Both the position numbers and the translations under genes were made by a program. 64,000 nucleotides of DNA from NCBI GenBank assembly GCA_945862265.1, contig CAMAXP010000011.1:1-64000 (forward strand), in the 5' to 3' direction. Origin of the DNA: Bordetella parapertussis (GTDB lineage: Bacteria; Pseudomonadota; Gammaproteobacteria; Burkholderiales; SG8-39). The notes beneath the pieces are model-generated. The model did not search any database and had not been told where the DNA came from. It saw nothing but the letters and a program-made list of their open reading frames with translations. Shown here one piece after another: positions 27,342 to 36,420 of this stretch; within the stretch, counting starts at the first letter, position 1; each line of letters opens with the position of its first letter.

Positions 27342-27960
27342 ACGCGCAGCCCCGCTCGCCGCCTGGGGCCAGCGACTCGCGGCTGCGAGCGCGACAGCGG
27401 CGACATTCGCGATCCGCGAGGTGGCGTTTACCAGCCAGCTGAACCTCCGCGGCAACGCCGCCGATCCGGCTTTCGCCGGCGCGGTGCGCGGCGTCCTCGG
27501 CTGCGACCTGCCGGTGGCGGCCAATACCTGGACCTCGGGCAATGACTGCACCGCCCTGTGGCTCGGCCCGGACGAATGGCTGGTAGTGGCGCCCGATGGC
27601 AGGAATGCAGTGCTGGAAGCGTCCCTCGGCAGCGCGCTCAAGGGAATCCACCACTCGGTCACCGACGCGTCAGCGAACCGCACGATCCTCGAGGTCTCGG
27701 GCGAGTACGCCCGCCTCGTGCTGGCCAAGGGGTGCCCGCTGGACCTCCACGCGAGTGCGTTTGGCGCTCCGCAGTGCGCCCAGTCCCTGCTGGCCAAGGC
27801 CCAGATGATCCTGCAGTGCATCGACTCGCGGCCGACGTTCCGGATTTTCGTGCGGATCTCGTTTGCCCCCTACATGGCCGAATGGCTCACGGACGCCGCG
27901 GCGGAACTCGCCGCCTCCCGCAACATCGACGCCGGGCGCATCGCAACACGACTCAGCTGA
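27325..27960 (+). CDS. soxG: Sarcosine oxidase gamma subunit
   Basis: A 211-residue subunit beginning at GTG 27325 after AAGGAAAG, inside the end of soxA. Family landmarks are REVAFTSQLNLRGNA near the N-terminus, TWTSGNDCTALWLGPDEWLVV in the middle, and ASANRTILEVSGEYARLVLAKG. SoxG is a GcvT-like fold without catalytic function that completes the complex. It closes the soxBDAG block; the next gene, an amidohydrolase, follows after 20 bp with its own strong ribosome site. Confidence 0.94.
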   Translation: MTASTERAAPLAAWGQRLAAASATAATFAIREVAFTSQLNLRGNAADPAFAGAVRGVLGCDLPVAANTWTSGNDCTALWLGPDEWLVVAPDGRNAVLEASLGSALKGIHHSVTDASANRTILEVSGEYARLVLAKGCPLDLHASAFGAPQCAQSLLAKAQMILQCIDSRPTFRIFVRISFAPYMAEWLTDAAAELAASRNIDAGRIATRLS

Positions 27961-27980
27961 TCCACCAAGGAGGTACGGCC

Positions 27981-29642
27981 ATGAGCAAAATCACGGTGTT
28001 CCCCGCACGCAAGGTCATCACCATGGATCCGGGCCGGCCTGTGGCCGAAGCCGTCGCCGTCATGGACGGCCGGGTCGTCTCCACCGGCACCCTCGATTCG
28101 ATGCAACCCTGGCTCAAGCGCCACGAGCACACGATCGACCGCACGCTCGAAAGCAAGATCGTGATGCCCGGGCTAATCGACCCGCACACGCACTTCTCGA
28201 TGTCGGCAGGCTACCTGATGCTGCACTACATCGGCCCGATCGACTCCCCCGGCCCGAAGGGCATCAACCCGGCCCTGCTCACCCATGAGCAGGTCATCGC
28301 CAAGCTGCGCGCGGCGCACGCCGAGGAGCCCGACCCGAAGAAGCCGATGATCGCCTGGGGCCTCGACCCCGCCATCCAGGGCGGCCACCTGCACCGCGAC
28401 GAACTCGATGCGATCGCGAAGGACCGCCCGATGTGGGTAATCTCCTACGCGCCGCACTTCTTCTACCTCAACAGCGCGGCGCTGGAGTACACCGGCATCA
28501 AGCCCGACACCACGGTCCACGGCGTGGAGCGCTATCCGGACGGCCGCCTCAAGGGCGTGTTCGTCGAGATCGAAGCCGGGCGCATGGCACTGGGCGGCAT
28601 GCGGCTGGTCATCCAGGAAGGCGGCGGCCTCAAAGGCCTGCACATGATGGGCGACACGGCGCGCCGCGCCGGAGTGACCACCACCGCGGAGATGGTGTTC
28701 GGCTTCAATGACTTCGACCTCGAATGGAAAATGCACGTCGAGGCGGTCAACGATCCGGCGTTCCCGTTGCGCATGGCGATGGTGCCGCTCGAGAACCCGC
28801 TGTTCAAGACGCATGCCGGCAAGTCCGCCGAGTTCCTGCTCGCCATGGCGAAGGAACGCAACAACGACAAGCTGTTCCTGCACGGCATCAAGTTCCTGTC
28901 GGACGGGTCTTTCCCCGCGATGTCGCTGCGCCTCAACTTCCCCGGCTACCTCGACGGGACGAACGGCCTCAGGAACGACGTGCCCTGGGACGAACTGCCC
29001 GCGCGCATGCTGCCGTTCTGGAAGGCGGGCATCCAGATCCACTGTCACGCCAACGGCGACCAGGCGATCGACGCTTCGCTCGATGCGCTGGCGCGACTGC
29101 AGGAGATGCACCCGCGCTTCGACCATCGCTTCACCATCGAGCACTATTGCATCAGCACCCCCGACCAGGCCCGGCGCCTCAAGGCGCTCGGCGGCTGCGC
29201 GAGCGTCAACAACTATTTCGTGCACTACCGCAGCCAGCTGCACAGCGACCAGGCCTTCGGGCCGGACCGCTCGGAGGCGATCGCCCGCCTGGGTTCGCTC
29301 GAGCGCGAAGGCGTGGTGTTCGCACTGCACTCGGACTTCTCCCTCGTCGTAGTGCCCATGCATCCGCTGACGGCGGCCTGGGCTGCGGTCAATCGCGTAG
29401 CCCTGGATGGCAAGACCGTCATGGCGCCCGGCGAGCGCATCGGCGTGCAGCGCGCCATTCGCGCAATCACCATCGATGCGGCGTACGTGCTCGGGCTAGA
29501 AAACAAGATCGGCAGCCTCGAGCCGGGCAAGTTCGCGGACTTCGCGGTGCTCGAACAGGACCCGTTCGAAGTCGACCCCATGGCCATCCGCGACATCCCG
29601 GTCTGGGGCACGGCGCTCGGCGGCAAGTTGCAGCCCGCCTGA
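27981..29642 (+). CDS. Metal-dependent amidohydrolase (amidohydrolase family 3, YtcJ-like)
   Basis: A 553-residue amidohydrolase from ATG 27981 behind a near-perfect AAGGAGGT. The N-terminal composite beta-sandwich (ITVFPARKVITMDPGRP) is followed by the metal motif VMPGLIDPHTHFS (HxH), barrel His in IQIHCHANGDQAID and RFTIEHYCIS, and the late Asp in VFALHSDFSLV; the C-terminal EPGKFADFAVLEQDP is classic. It lies in the sox operon and is translationally coupled (TGATG) to a G3E GTPase. It probably hydrolyses a C-N bond of a compound leading to sarcosine or folate intermediates (inference). A formamide or hydantoin-like substrate cannot be excluded. Confidence 0.88.
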   Translation: MSKITVFPARKVITMDPGRPVAEAVAVMDGRVVSTGTLDSMQPWLKRHEHTIDRTLESKIVMPGLIDPHTHFSMSAGYLMLHYIGPIDSPGPKGINPALLTHEQVIAKLRAAHAEEPDPKKPMIAWGLDPAIQGGHLHRDELDAIAKDRPMWVISYAPHFFYLNSAALEYTGIKPDTTVHGVERYPDGRLKGVFVEIEAGRMALGGMRLVIQEGGGLKGLHMMGDTARRAGVTTTAEMVFGFNDFDLEWKMHVEAVNDPAFPLRMAMVPLENPLFKTHAGKSAEFLLAMAKERNNDKLFLHGIKFLSDGSFPAMSLRLNFPGYLDGTNGLRNDVPWDELPARMLPFWKAGIQIHCHANGDQAIDASLDALARLQEMHPRFDHRFTIEHYCISTPDQARRLKALGGCASVNNYFVHYRSQLHSDQAFGPDRSEAIARLGSLEREGVVFALHSDFSLVVVPMHPLTAAWAAVNRVALDGKTVMAPGERIGVQRAIRAITIDAAYVLGLENKIGSLEPGKFADFAVLEQDPFEVDPMAIRDIPVWGTALGGKLQPA

Positions 29643-30664
29643 TGGCCCTGGACCAGCAGGCCACGGCCGAACAGGCCTGGCAGATGCTCTCGGGGTTCAT
29701 CCAGGCCGCGCAGATGATCCCGCAGAAGCAGCGCGCAGCCGACGGTTCGCTGCCGCTCACCGTGATCGGCGGATTCCTCGGCGCAGGCAAGACCACACTG
29801 GTGAACAAGCTGCTCTCCGGCACGCACGGCGTTCGCGTCGCCGTGCTGGTCAACGACTTCGGGCGCATCAATATCGATTCCGCGCTGATCACTTCGCAGA
29901 CTGCGGACACCATCAGCCTCGCCAACGGCTGCGCCTGCTGCACCATCGCGGGCGACCTCACCAAGGCGCTGCTGGCGCTTGCCGGACGCGACGATCCGCC
30001 GGAAGCCATCGTCCTCGAGGCAAGCGGCCTCGCGGATCCGCTGGGGATCGCGCAGGTGGCTCTGGCAAACCCCGCGCTGCGGCTCGACGGGATCCTCGCG
30101 GTGCTCGATGCGGAGGCCGCCGCGCGCACCGCGGCCGACCCCGCGTGCGCCGCAACCTTCTCGGCGCAGGCTTCGGCTGCGGACCTCGTGATCCTCAACA
30201 AGGTCGACCTCGTCGATGCAGCGACGCTGGCCGGCGCGCGGGCGCTGGCCGCTGGACTCGCGCCTGGAAAGCCGGTGATCGAAACCAGCCAGTCGGAAGT
30301 CCCTGCGGAAATCGTGCTCGGGATCCGTAGCGCGCGCGTGCTCGCCCCGGGCCTAGCGCCCGATGCCGGTCATGCCGCTGCGTTCGGCAGCTGGAGCGGC
30401 AGCACGAAGACGCTGCTCGACGCAAACAAGCTGCGCGCCATGCTCGAGGCACTTCCCGCGGGCGTTCTGCGCGCCAAGGGCGTGCTGCGACTTTCAGACG
30501 CCCCAGACCGTCGTACTGTCTACCAACGCGTAGGCAAACGCTGGAGCTTTGTCGCGGACGAGCACCCTGGGGCTCCGGAAGTGTCGAGCCTCGTTGTCAT
30601 CGGTTCGGCGAACGCTATCGACGCTACCGAACTATCGCGCCGCTTCGACGCCTGCCACACATAA
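29642..30664 (+). CDS. G3E-family GTPase (CobW/YjiA-type metal chaperone)
   Basis: A 340-residue P-loop GTPase starting at ATG 29642, overlapping the amidohydrolase stop. Motifs are Walker A GGFLGAGKTTLVNKLL near residue 43, NDFGRINIDSALI, the metal-binding NGCACCTIAGDL (CxCC), Walker B-like EASGLADPLGI and guanine-specificity ILNKVDLVD. The short C-terminal CobW domain (GVLRAKGVLRLSDAP to WSFVADEH) is present. G3E proteins deliver Zn, Co or Ni to specific client enzymes; the coupled amidohydrolase is the obvious candidate client. A 40-residue N-terminal helix precedes the P-loop. Confidence 0.9.
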   Translation: MALDQQATAEQAWQMLSGFIQAAQMIPQKQRAADGSLPLTVIGGFLGAGKTTLVNKLLSGTHGVRVAVLVNDFGRINIDSALITSQTADTISLANGCACCTIAGDLTKALLALAGRDDPPEAIVLEASGLADPLGIAQVALANPALRLDGILAVLDAEAAARTAADPACAATFSAQASAADLVILNKVDLVDAATLAGARALAAGLAPGKPVIETSQSEVPAEIVLGIRSARVLAPGLAPDAGHAAAFGSWSGSTKTLLDANKLRAMLEALPAGVLRAKGVLRLSDAPDRRTVYQRVGKRWSFVADEHPGAPEVSSLVVIGSANAIDATELSRRFDACHT

Positions 30665-30679
30665 AGAGGTGTACCCCTG

Positions 30680-30697
30680 ATGAACCGCCCCGGATGA
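30680..30697 (+). other. Five-codon mini-ORF overlapping the sdaA start
   Basis: AAAGAGGTG at 30663-30671 is followed at 30680 by ATG AAC CGC CCC GGA TGA. The stop TGA shares bases with the sdaA ATG at 30694 (ATGA). The good ribosome site is correctly spaced for the mini-ORF but about 22 bases from the sdaA start, which itself has no obvious site. Ribosomes may terminate and restart onto sdaA. Seen directly; the coupling is inferred. Confidence 0.35.
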
Positions 30698-32064
30698 ATA
30701 TCAGCGTCTTCGACCTGTTCAAGATCGGCATCGGCCCGTCGAGCAGCCACACCGTCGGCCCGATGCGCGCAGCACGCAAGGCGCTTGAAGACCTGCCGGA
30801 CCTCACCCAGGTGGTGCACTTGAAGGTGGTGCTCTACGGTTCGCTCGCGCTGACCGGGCGCGGGCACGGCACCGACAAGGCGATCCTGCTCGGCCTGTCA
30901 GGTCTGCGGCAGGATACGGTCGACCCGGAGGCGATCCCCGCGATCATCGATGCGGTAGCGATCGACAGCGAGATCTCGCTGCTCGGCCGGCACAGGATCA
31001 CCTTCTCCGTGGCCGACGACATCGAGTTCCGCGGCCGCGAATCCCTGCCCTTCCATCCGAACGCGCTGCGCGTGGTTGCTACGCTGAATGACGGTTCGAA
31101 GACCGAGGCCGTGTTCTACTCGATCGGCGGCGGATTCATCCTGAAAGACGGGGAGACCTCCGACAGCACGGCCGCCGACCGCGTGCCGGCGCCGCTCGCG
31201 TATGCCAATGCCGCTGAACTTCTTCGTCTCGGGCGCGATCGCAACCTGCGCATCCACGAAGTCGTCCGGATGAACGAGAAGGCCTGGCGCAGCAACGCCG
31301 ACATCGACGCGGGCCTCGACCGCATCTGGGAGGCGATGCGCACCTGCATCGACCGCGGCCTCATCATTGAGGGCACCCTGCCGGGCGGCCTCAACGTGAA
31401 GCGGCGCGCGCCGGAGATGTACCGCCAGCTGCAGGGCAAGGGCGTGAAGATGCCCCACGAGATCATGGACTGGGTGAGCCTCTTCGCAATCGCGGTCAAC
31501 GAGGAGAATGCCGCCGGCAGCCGGGTGGTCACCGCCCCCACCAATGGTGCCGCCGGGATCATCCCCGCGGTGATGCGCTACTACGAGGACTTCTGTCCCG
31601 GCGCCACCCGGGCGGGATTGCACGAGTTCATGCTCACGGCCGCAGCCGTCGGCGCGCTGTTCAAGCGCAACGCATCGATCTCCGGCGCCGAGGTGGGCTG
31701 CCAGGGCGAGGTCGGCGCGGCCTGCGCCATGGCCGCAGCGGGGCTCTGCGCGGCGCTCGGCGGCAGCAATGAGCAGGCGGAGAACGCCGCCGAGATCGGC
31801 ATCGAGCACCACCTCGGCATGACCTGCGACCCGATCGGTGGCCTGGTGCAGATCCCGTGCATCGAGCGGAATGCCATGGGCGCGATCAAGGCGATCAACG
31901 CTGCGTCCCTTGCGCTGCGCGGCGACGGCTCACACAACGTGAGCCTCGACCAGGCGATCGAGACCGTGAAGACCACCGGCGCGGACATGCAGAACAAGTA
32001 CAAGGAGACCGCGCTCGGCGGCCTCGCGATCAACGTGCTGCCGGTCAGCCGGGTGGAGTGCTGA
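30694..32064 (+). CDS. sdaA: L-serine ammonia-lyase (iron-sulfur, single chain)
   Basis: A 456-residue L-serine dehydratase, converting L-serine to pyruvate and ammonia. The N-terminal beta domain starts [20 protein letters not shown], the hallmark of the family. The alpha domain carries [14 protein letters not shown] and the cysteines of the 4Fe-4S cluster in [15 protein letters not shown] and [14 protein letters not shown]. Length fits the single-chain SdaA type. It follows the sox, amidohydrolase and GTPase genes by 29 bp. With sarcosine oxidase making glycine and methylene-THF, serine formed by GlyA elsewhere would be drained to pyruvate here, as in Pseudomonas sox clusters. Confidence 0.95.
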   Translation: MNISVFDLFKIGIGPSSSHTVGPMRAARKALEDLPDLTQVVHLKVVLYGSLALTGRGHGTDKAILLGLSGLRQDTVDPEAIPAIIDAVAIDSEISLLGRHRITFSVADDIEFRGRESLPFHPNALRVVATLNDGSKTEAVFYSIGGGFILKDGETSDSTAADRVPAPLAYANAAELLRLGRDRNLRIHEVVRMNEKAWRSNADIDAGLDRIWEAMRTCIDRGLIIEGTLPGGLNVKRRAPEMYRQLQGKGVKMPHEIMDWVSLFAIAVNEENAAGSRVVTAPTNGAAGIIPAVMRYYEDFCPGATRAGLHEFMLTAAAVGALFKRNASISGAEVGCQGEVGAACAMAAAGLCAALGGSNEQAENAAEIGIEHHLGMTCDPIGGLVQIPCIERNAMGAIKAINAASLALRGDGSHNVSLDQAIETVKTTGADMQNKYKETALGGLAINVLPVSRVEC

Positions 32065-32092
32065 ACCGGACCGCACCGCGGACCACCCCCGG

Positions 32093-33043
32093 TTATTCCG
32101 GCTGCAGACCCGCCTCCTTCACCAGCACGCCCCACTTCGCGATCTCGGATTTCGTCAGGTCGTCCACGTAGGCCGGTGTCGAGGGTCGCGGGTCGAGGCC
32201 GATCGCCTCCAGCTTCTTCCTCACCTCCGGCAAGGCCAGCACCCGTGCGATGTCGGCGTTCAGTTTTGCCAGCACGGGTTGCGGGGTGCCGGAGGGCGCG
32301 ACCGCGGCGTACCAGGTCGGCAGGTCCATGCCGGCCAGGCCCAGCTCCTGCAGGGTCGGGATCTCGCCCGCGATCGGCGAGCGCCGGCTGCCGGTGATGG
32401 CGACAATCCGCGCCTTGCCGGCCTTGTGCTGCGGCAGGATGGCCGGCAGGTCGGCGAACAGCAGCTGCACCTGCCCGGCGAGGAAGTCCGTGACGGCCTG
32501 CTGCACGCCGCGGTAGGAGACATTGACGATGTCAGTGCCCGCGCGCCGGTTGAACGCGGCGCCGAGCAGCTGGGCGAAGCTCGCGCCGGCGCCGAAGTTC
32601 AGCTTGCCGGGGTTGGCCTTGGCATGGGCGATGAGTTCGGGCACCGACTTCACCGGGACCCCAGGGTTCACCGCGAGCGCGAACGGGTTCTCGGCGAGGA
32701 AGGTGATCCCGGCGAAGTCCTTCACCGGGTCGTACGGCAGCTTCTTGTAGAGATGCGGGTTCAGCGCCAGCGCACCTAAAGTGGCGATGTAGACGGTGTA
32801 CCCATCCGCCGGCGCCTTGGCGACCGAGTCGCTACCAAGGATTGCGCCCGCGCCCGGTCGGTTGTCGATCACCACCGGTTGCTTCCAACCCTTCGCCAAC
32901 TCCTCGCCCAGCATGCGGGCGATCAGGTCCGGCGAACTCCCGACCGGGAATCCGACCACCAGCCTGACCGTGTGGTCTGGAAACTGCGCCAGCGCCGGAA
33001 CCGCGCCGAACAGCAGGAAAACCAATACCGCGATTGTCTTCAT
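32093..33043 (-). CDS. Bug/TctC-family periplasmic substrate-binding protein (5 of 9)
   Basis: A 316-residue protein from ATG 33043 (AGGAGGC upstream). The signal peptide is short ([17 protein letters not shown]). The mature N-terminus [19 protein letters not shown] has the atypical loop PVGSSPD. Other landmarks are [40 protein letters not shown] and [14 protein letters not shown]. It is convergent with sdaA and divergent from the alpha-hydroxy-acid oxidase gene across 56 bp, suggesting joint control and a 2-hydroxy acid as a possible ligand (inference). Confidence 0.92.
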   Translation of the reverse strand: MKTIAVLVFLLFGAVPALAQFPDHTVRLVVGFPVGSSPDLIARMLGEELAKGWKQPVVIDNRPGAGAILGSDSVAKAPADGYTVYIATLGALALNPHLYKKLPYDPVKDFAGITFLAENPFALAVNPGVPVKSVPELIAHAKANPGKLNFGAGASFAQLLGAAFNRRAGTDIVNVSYRGVQQAVTDFLAGQVQLLFADLPAILPQHKAGKARIVAITGSRRSPIAGEIPTLQELGLAGMDLPTWYAAVAPSGTPQPVLAKLNADIARVLALPEVRKKLEAIGLDPRPSTPAYVDDLTKSEIAKWGVLVKEAGLQPE

Positions 33044-33099
33044 GAAACAGTCCGCCTCCTCAGGCAATCCATCCAATTCACCGTGATACGCTTCACACC

Positions 33100-34194
33100 A
33101 TGAACGCACAACAGCAGTTTCTCACCCTGCAGGAAATCGTCTTCGCGGCACGCCGCAACCTCGCGCCCGGCCCTTGGAACTACCTGATCGGCGCCACCGA
33201 GACCGAGACCACCCAGCGCCGCAACCGGCAGGCGCTCGACTCGATCGCCTTCCGGCCGCGCGTCCTGAACGACGTGAGCAAGGTCGATTCGCGTGCGAGC
33301 TTCCTCGGCCAGTCCGTACGGCTGCCGGTGATGCTGGCCCCGGTCGGCGGCATGGAGTCTTTCGCCGAAGGCGCCGCGGCTTCGGCCGCCAAGGGTGCAG
33401 CCGAATTCGGCATCCCGCAGATGCTCTCCTCCGTCTGCCAGCCGGGCCTCGAGGCCACCGCGGCGGCCGCGAACACCATTCGCGCATTCCAGCTTTACGT
33501 GCGCGGCGACGCGGCGTGGATCGACGACTACGTGAAACGCGCGAAGGACAACGGCTTCACCGCCTTCTGCTACACCGTCGACAGCGCCAACTACAGCCGC
33601 AGGGAACGCGACATCGCCGGCCGCTTCGTGAAACCGTGGCGCCCGACCGACAACACCGGCATGACCTACCAGGCAGCGCTCTCCTGGGACGAGGTCAAGC
33701 GCTACAAGGACAAGCACGACCTGCCGCTCGCGCTCAAGGGCATTGCCACGGCGGAGGACGCGGAGATCGCCGTGGAGCATGGCGTCGAGATCGTCTACGT
33801 CTCCAACCACGGCGGCCGCCAACTCGACCACGGCCTCGGCAGCACGGCGGTGCTCCCCGAAGTGATCAAGGCGGTGAACGGCCGCGCCGAAGTGTGGGTG
33901 GATGGCGGCTTCATGCGCGGCTCGGACGTGGTGAAGGCGATCGCACTGGGCGCCAAGACCGTCGGCCTCGGCCGGCTCGCCTGCCTCGGCCTCGCGGCTG
34001 CGGGGGTGCCGGGCCTGGTCCGCACGCTCGAACTGCTCGAAGAAGAGGTCCGCATCTGCCTCGGCCTGCTGGGCGTCACGTCATATGCCCAGCTCACCCC
34101 GCGTCACGTCACCTGTGCGATGCCGGTGGCGGAGGCCGGAGCGCTGTCCGCCTTCCCGCTGCTGGACGAATTTCCGGGCCCCTCGCTGCCCTAG
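33100..34194 (+). CDS. FMN-dependent alpha-hydroxy-acid oxidase/dehydrogenase
   Basis: A 364-residue TIM-barrel flavoenzyme that oxidises L-2-hydroxy acids to 2-keto acids. Landmarks are GPWNYLIGATETETTQRRN, FRPRVLNDVSKVD, VMLAPVGGMESFAEG, the catalytic lysine strand LPLALKGIATAEDA, and YVSNHGGRQLDHGLGS with the active-site His and Arg, then VWVDGGFMRGSDVVKAIALGA for FMN phosphate. Length fits glycolate/lactate/mandelate oxidases. No strong ribosome site is visible before ATG 33100. The partner is the divergent Bug protein. The exact hydroxy acid is unknown. Confidence 0.92.
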   Translation: MNAQQQFLTLQEIVFAARRNLAPGPWNYLIGATETETTQRRNRQALDSIAFRPRVLNDVSKVDSRASFLGQSVRLPVMLAPVGGMESFAEGAAASAAKGAAEFGIPQMLSSVCQPGLEATAAAANTIRAFQLYVRGDAAWIDDYVKRAKDNGFTAFCYTVDSANYSRRERDIAGRFVKPWRPTDNTGMTYQAALSWDEVKRYKDKHDLPLALKGIATAEDAEIAVEHGVEIVYVSNHGGRQLDHGLGSTAVLPEVIKAVNGRAEVWVDGGFMRGSDVVKAIALGAKTVGLGRLACLGLAAAGVPGLVRTLELLEEEVRICLGLLGVTSYAQLTPRHVTCAMPVAEAGALSAFPLLDEFPGPSLP

Positions 34195-34233
34195 GAAGGA
34201 CCGGCTCGGACACCATCACTCCGGCGTCACCCC

Positions 34234-34255
34234 GACTGCCTTAGTCACGGCAGTC
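34234..34255. terminator. Possible hairpin between convergent genes
   Basis: GACTGCC (34234-34240) and GGCAGTC (34249-34255) form a 7-bp stem with an 8-base loop, 40 bp after the oxidase stop. There is no T-run on either side, so this is at best a weak or Rho-assisted terminator. The rest of the 185-bp gap (34195-34379) shows no gene. Confidence 0.3.
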
Positions 34256-34379
34256 CGCGCGCCTGCCCAGTTCTGCGCCGGTCCACCCGGCGGGGTCTGC
34301 TACAGATTGTCCGCACACGGCAGTAGCGCGGGATTCGTTCTGGGACACTATGTCCTCCTGGGTATGATCGGTAAACGCA

Positions 34380-35207
34380 TCAGTGCGCCGACATCCAGGC
34401 GAGCGCGGCAGCCAACCAGGGGCTGCCCTCGTCCGCACACTGGTAAGCCGCAGTGAAATGGGTGCGGTCCGCCAGTTCGATTCGCTGCACATCGGCACCG
34501 CGCACCTGCAATACGCGCTCCATCTTTTTCGCCTGCATTGCGAGGTGCGGAAAGTCGTCGCTCCCGTGCGCGAGCAGCATCGGCGGCGGGCAGCGATCGA
34601 GGTGGAACAGCGGACTGGCATGCACGTCGTTGCCTAGCGGTTCGGGCCCGAGAAACCGCGGCCGCACGCCCATGCCGTTGCCCGGCGTGAAATCGAACAC
34701 GCCTGAGATGCAGAGGCATCCCCGTATGACTTCCTCAGGAAGGCCCAACGGGCCCTGCCAGTCGCGACGACAGGCGAGCAGCGACGCGTAATGCCCCCCG
34801 GCGGACCAGCCGCCGACGAAGAGGCGACCCGGATCGCCCCCGTATCCGGCCACGTTGCGGTGCAACCAAGCCATCCCTGCGGCAGCATCGTCCCATCCGT
34901 CTGGAAAGTGGTGGCCTGGCGCGAGACGGTAACCAAGGCTCGCGAATGTCACCCCGGCGGCGTTGAAAGCCGGCGCCATGAACGCGAGCAGTTCCTTGTA
35001 GGCATTGGTCCAGCCGCCACCAACCATGAAAGCGAGCACGCTGCCATTTGGTTTCGCGGCAGGGAAGAGCAGCAGGCTCTGATGAGCGTCTTCCCCATGC
35101 CGGATGTCGATGCCTTCGACTCCCTCGCCGCGTTTGCGCATCTCGCGGTTGTAAATGACACCGTTCTCTGAGAGCGGCTCCTGCGGGGGATAGTCCTCGA
35201 ATAGCAC
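34380..35207 (-). CDS. Alpha/beta hydrolase, arylformamidase/esterase-like
   Basis: A 275-residue alpha/beta hydrolase of the hormone-sensitive-lipase/kynurenine-formamidase type. The oxyanion region reads FMVGGGWTNAYKE, with Val-Gly replacing the usual His-Gly of HGGG. The nucleophile elbow is FVGGWSAGGHYASL; Asp and His are likely in LLAHGSDDFPHL and DRTHFTAAY. There is no signal peptide. It lies 13 bp behind the NicX-like dioxygenase, so it may process the ring-cleavage product (deformylation or amide hydrolysis), by analogy with NicD in nicotinate degradation although NicD belongs to another hydrolase branch. Confidence 0.8.
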   Translation of the reverse strand: MLFEDYPPQEPLSENGVIYNREMRKRGEGVEGIDIRHGEDAHQSLLLFPAAKPNGSVLAFMVGGGWTNAYKELLAFMAPAFNAAGVTFASLGYRLAPGHHFPDGWDDAAAGMAWLHRNVAGYGGDPGRLFVGGWSAGGHYASLLACRRDWQGPLGLPEEVIRGCLCISGVFDFTPGNGMGVRPRFLGPEPLGNDVHASPLFHLDRCPPPMLLAHGSDDFPHLAMQAKKMERVLQVRGADVQRIELADRTHFTAAYQCADEGSPWLAAALAWMSAH

Positions 35208-35220
35208 CGAATGCCCGCCT

Positions 35221-36306
35221 TCAGTTCGCCACGAGGTTCGGCCAGTACCGCGGCACGATCATCTTCGGGTCCGTAAGCTTGCCTTTCTCGATGACCTCCG
35301 TTCCATCGATCCAGACGCTGCAACCGAACATGGGCATGTCGACGTGGGCCTTGGTCTTGTTGGTGCCACCTCCCTGGTCGTTGGGGCCGGTCGAGAAGAG
35401 GAAGCTTCCCGGCCAGCATCGTCCGGTGCCGCCCACCCGCTCGATGTCGTTGCCGTGGACGGCGAGCTGGTCCCAGAGCGCATTCGGGTTTAGGCCCCAG
35501 CCCAAGTGCGAGACGTGATACGGCTCGTCGTCCTCTGGAGTCATCCTGTGCGCATCGAAAAACTGTCGAAGCAGGTACGCGTCGACCTTGCCGTGAATCT
35601 CGCGGATCACGCCTTTCTCTATCGTCAGCCGCATTTCATCCTCCACCAGGCGCACGTACGGGAGGATCCAGCAGTCGCCCGGCTGGACAACGATCACGCC
35701 CTCGGCAGTACCGATGTTGGACCACGTCGAGAAGTGGCCGCCGCCCCAGTGGTCGACGCGGCCGGGTTCCTCGGAGTAGCCGTACTGGCAGCTCGTGTTC
35801 ATCTTGCCCAGGTCGCACCGAAAGTCCGTCCCGGCATCGCTCTTGACCACCATCTTTTTCGCGTTGTGCACGAGGTCGCGCGCGTAGATGCAAGCCTCCT
35901 TGAGTCCCGGCGGGGACATCAGGCGCTCAAGATCGTCGGGGTGGTCGTAGACCATCAGGAAGCGCGTGCCCTTCGCGGTGGCCCGCGCCATCCATTCCGA
36001 GCCCAGCGGGATGTGGAACACCACGCACATGTCGGCGCTTTCGACCGCCTGCATCGTGCCCTTGGTGAGGAATATCTGCTCGCCGCCGATATGCGTTGTC
36101 GAATACGGCGCGTTGAGCTTGAGTTCGAATATCGCCGCCCCCAGGTCCTCCGCGGCAGCAAAGGCTGATTGCACGAATTCGGGACGCGTCTTCAGGTCGG
36201 TCACCAGGCAGATCGTCTCGCCTCGCTTCACGTTGCACAGCTGGAACTGGCGCCGGAACAGCAACGGCAGTTTCGCGGGGTTCAACTCCTGGGGCCGCAC
36301 TGACAT
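35221..36306 (-). CDS. NicX / M29-like metalloenzyme (2,5-dihydroxypyridine dioxygenase-like)
   Basis: A 361-residue protein of the family containing 2,5-dihydroxypyridine 5,6-dioxygenase NicX and M29-like aminopeptidases. Family features are the N-terminal KRGETICLVTDLKTR, GHFSTWSNIGTAEGVIVVQ in mid-protein, and the metal-ligand pattern with His in YHVSHLGWGLNP and HVD in KTKAHVDMPMFG, which matches NicX His/His/Asp. ATG 36306 follows GAGGAA. It is the first gene of a pair with an arylformamidase-like hydrolase and divergent from a TetR regulator. Aromatic N-heterocycle cleavage is plausible; related proteins of unknown function exist, so the substrate stays open. Confidence 0.7.
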   Translation of the reverse strand: MSVRPQELNPAKLPLLFRRQFQLCNVKRGETICLVTDLKTRPEFVQSAFAAAEDLGAAIFELKLNAPYSTTHIGGEQIFLTKGTMQAVESADMCVVFHIPLGSEWMARATAKGTRFLMVYDHPDDLERLMSPPGLKEACIYARDLVHNAKKMVVKSDAGTDFRCDLGKMNTSCQYGYSEEPGRVDHWGGGHFSTWSNIGTAEGVIVVQPGDCWILPYVRLVEDEMRLTIEKGVIREIHGKVDAYLLRQFFDAHRMTPEDDEPYHVSHLGWGLNPNALWDQLAVHGNDIERVGGTGRCWPGSFLFSTGPNDQGGGTNKTKAHVDMPMFGCSVWIDGTEVIEKGKLTDPKMIVPRYWPNLVAN

Positions 36307-36327
36307 CGGTGACTTCCTCGCCTTAAG

Positions 36328-36341
36328 TTATCAGGTGATTA
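36328..36341. promoter_or_regulatory. Candidate TetR operator
   Basis: Within the 114-bp divergent gap between the NicX-like gene and the TetR gene, TTATCAGGTGATTA contains the perfect dyad ATCA-GG-TGAT with partly symmetric flanks, followed by AGTTAAC. It is the most AT-rich part of the gap and probably overlaps promoter elements. Assigned by position and symmetry only. Confidence 0.35.
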
Positions 36342-36420
36342 GTTAACAACGGCCTCACCGCCCGTGTCAAGGCCGCGCCTGGTCGGGAGGTACAATCCGC
36401 CTCGCCATGCACCCGCCGAC

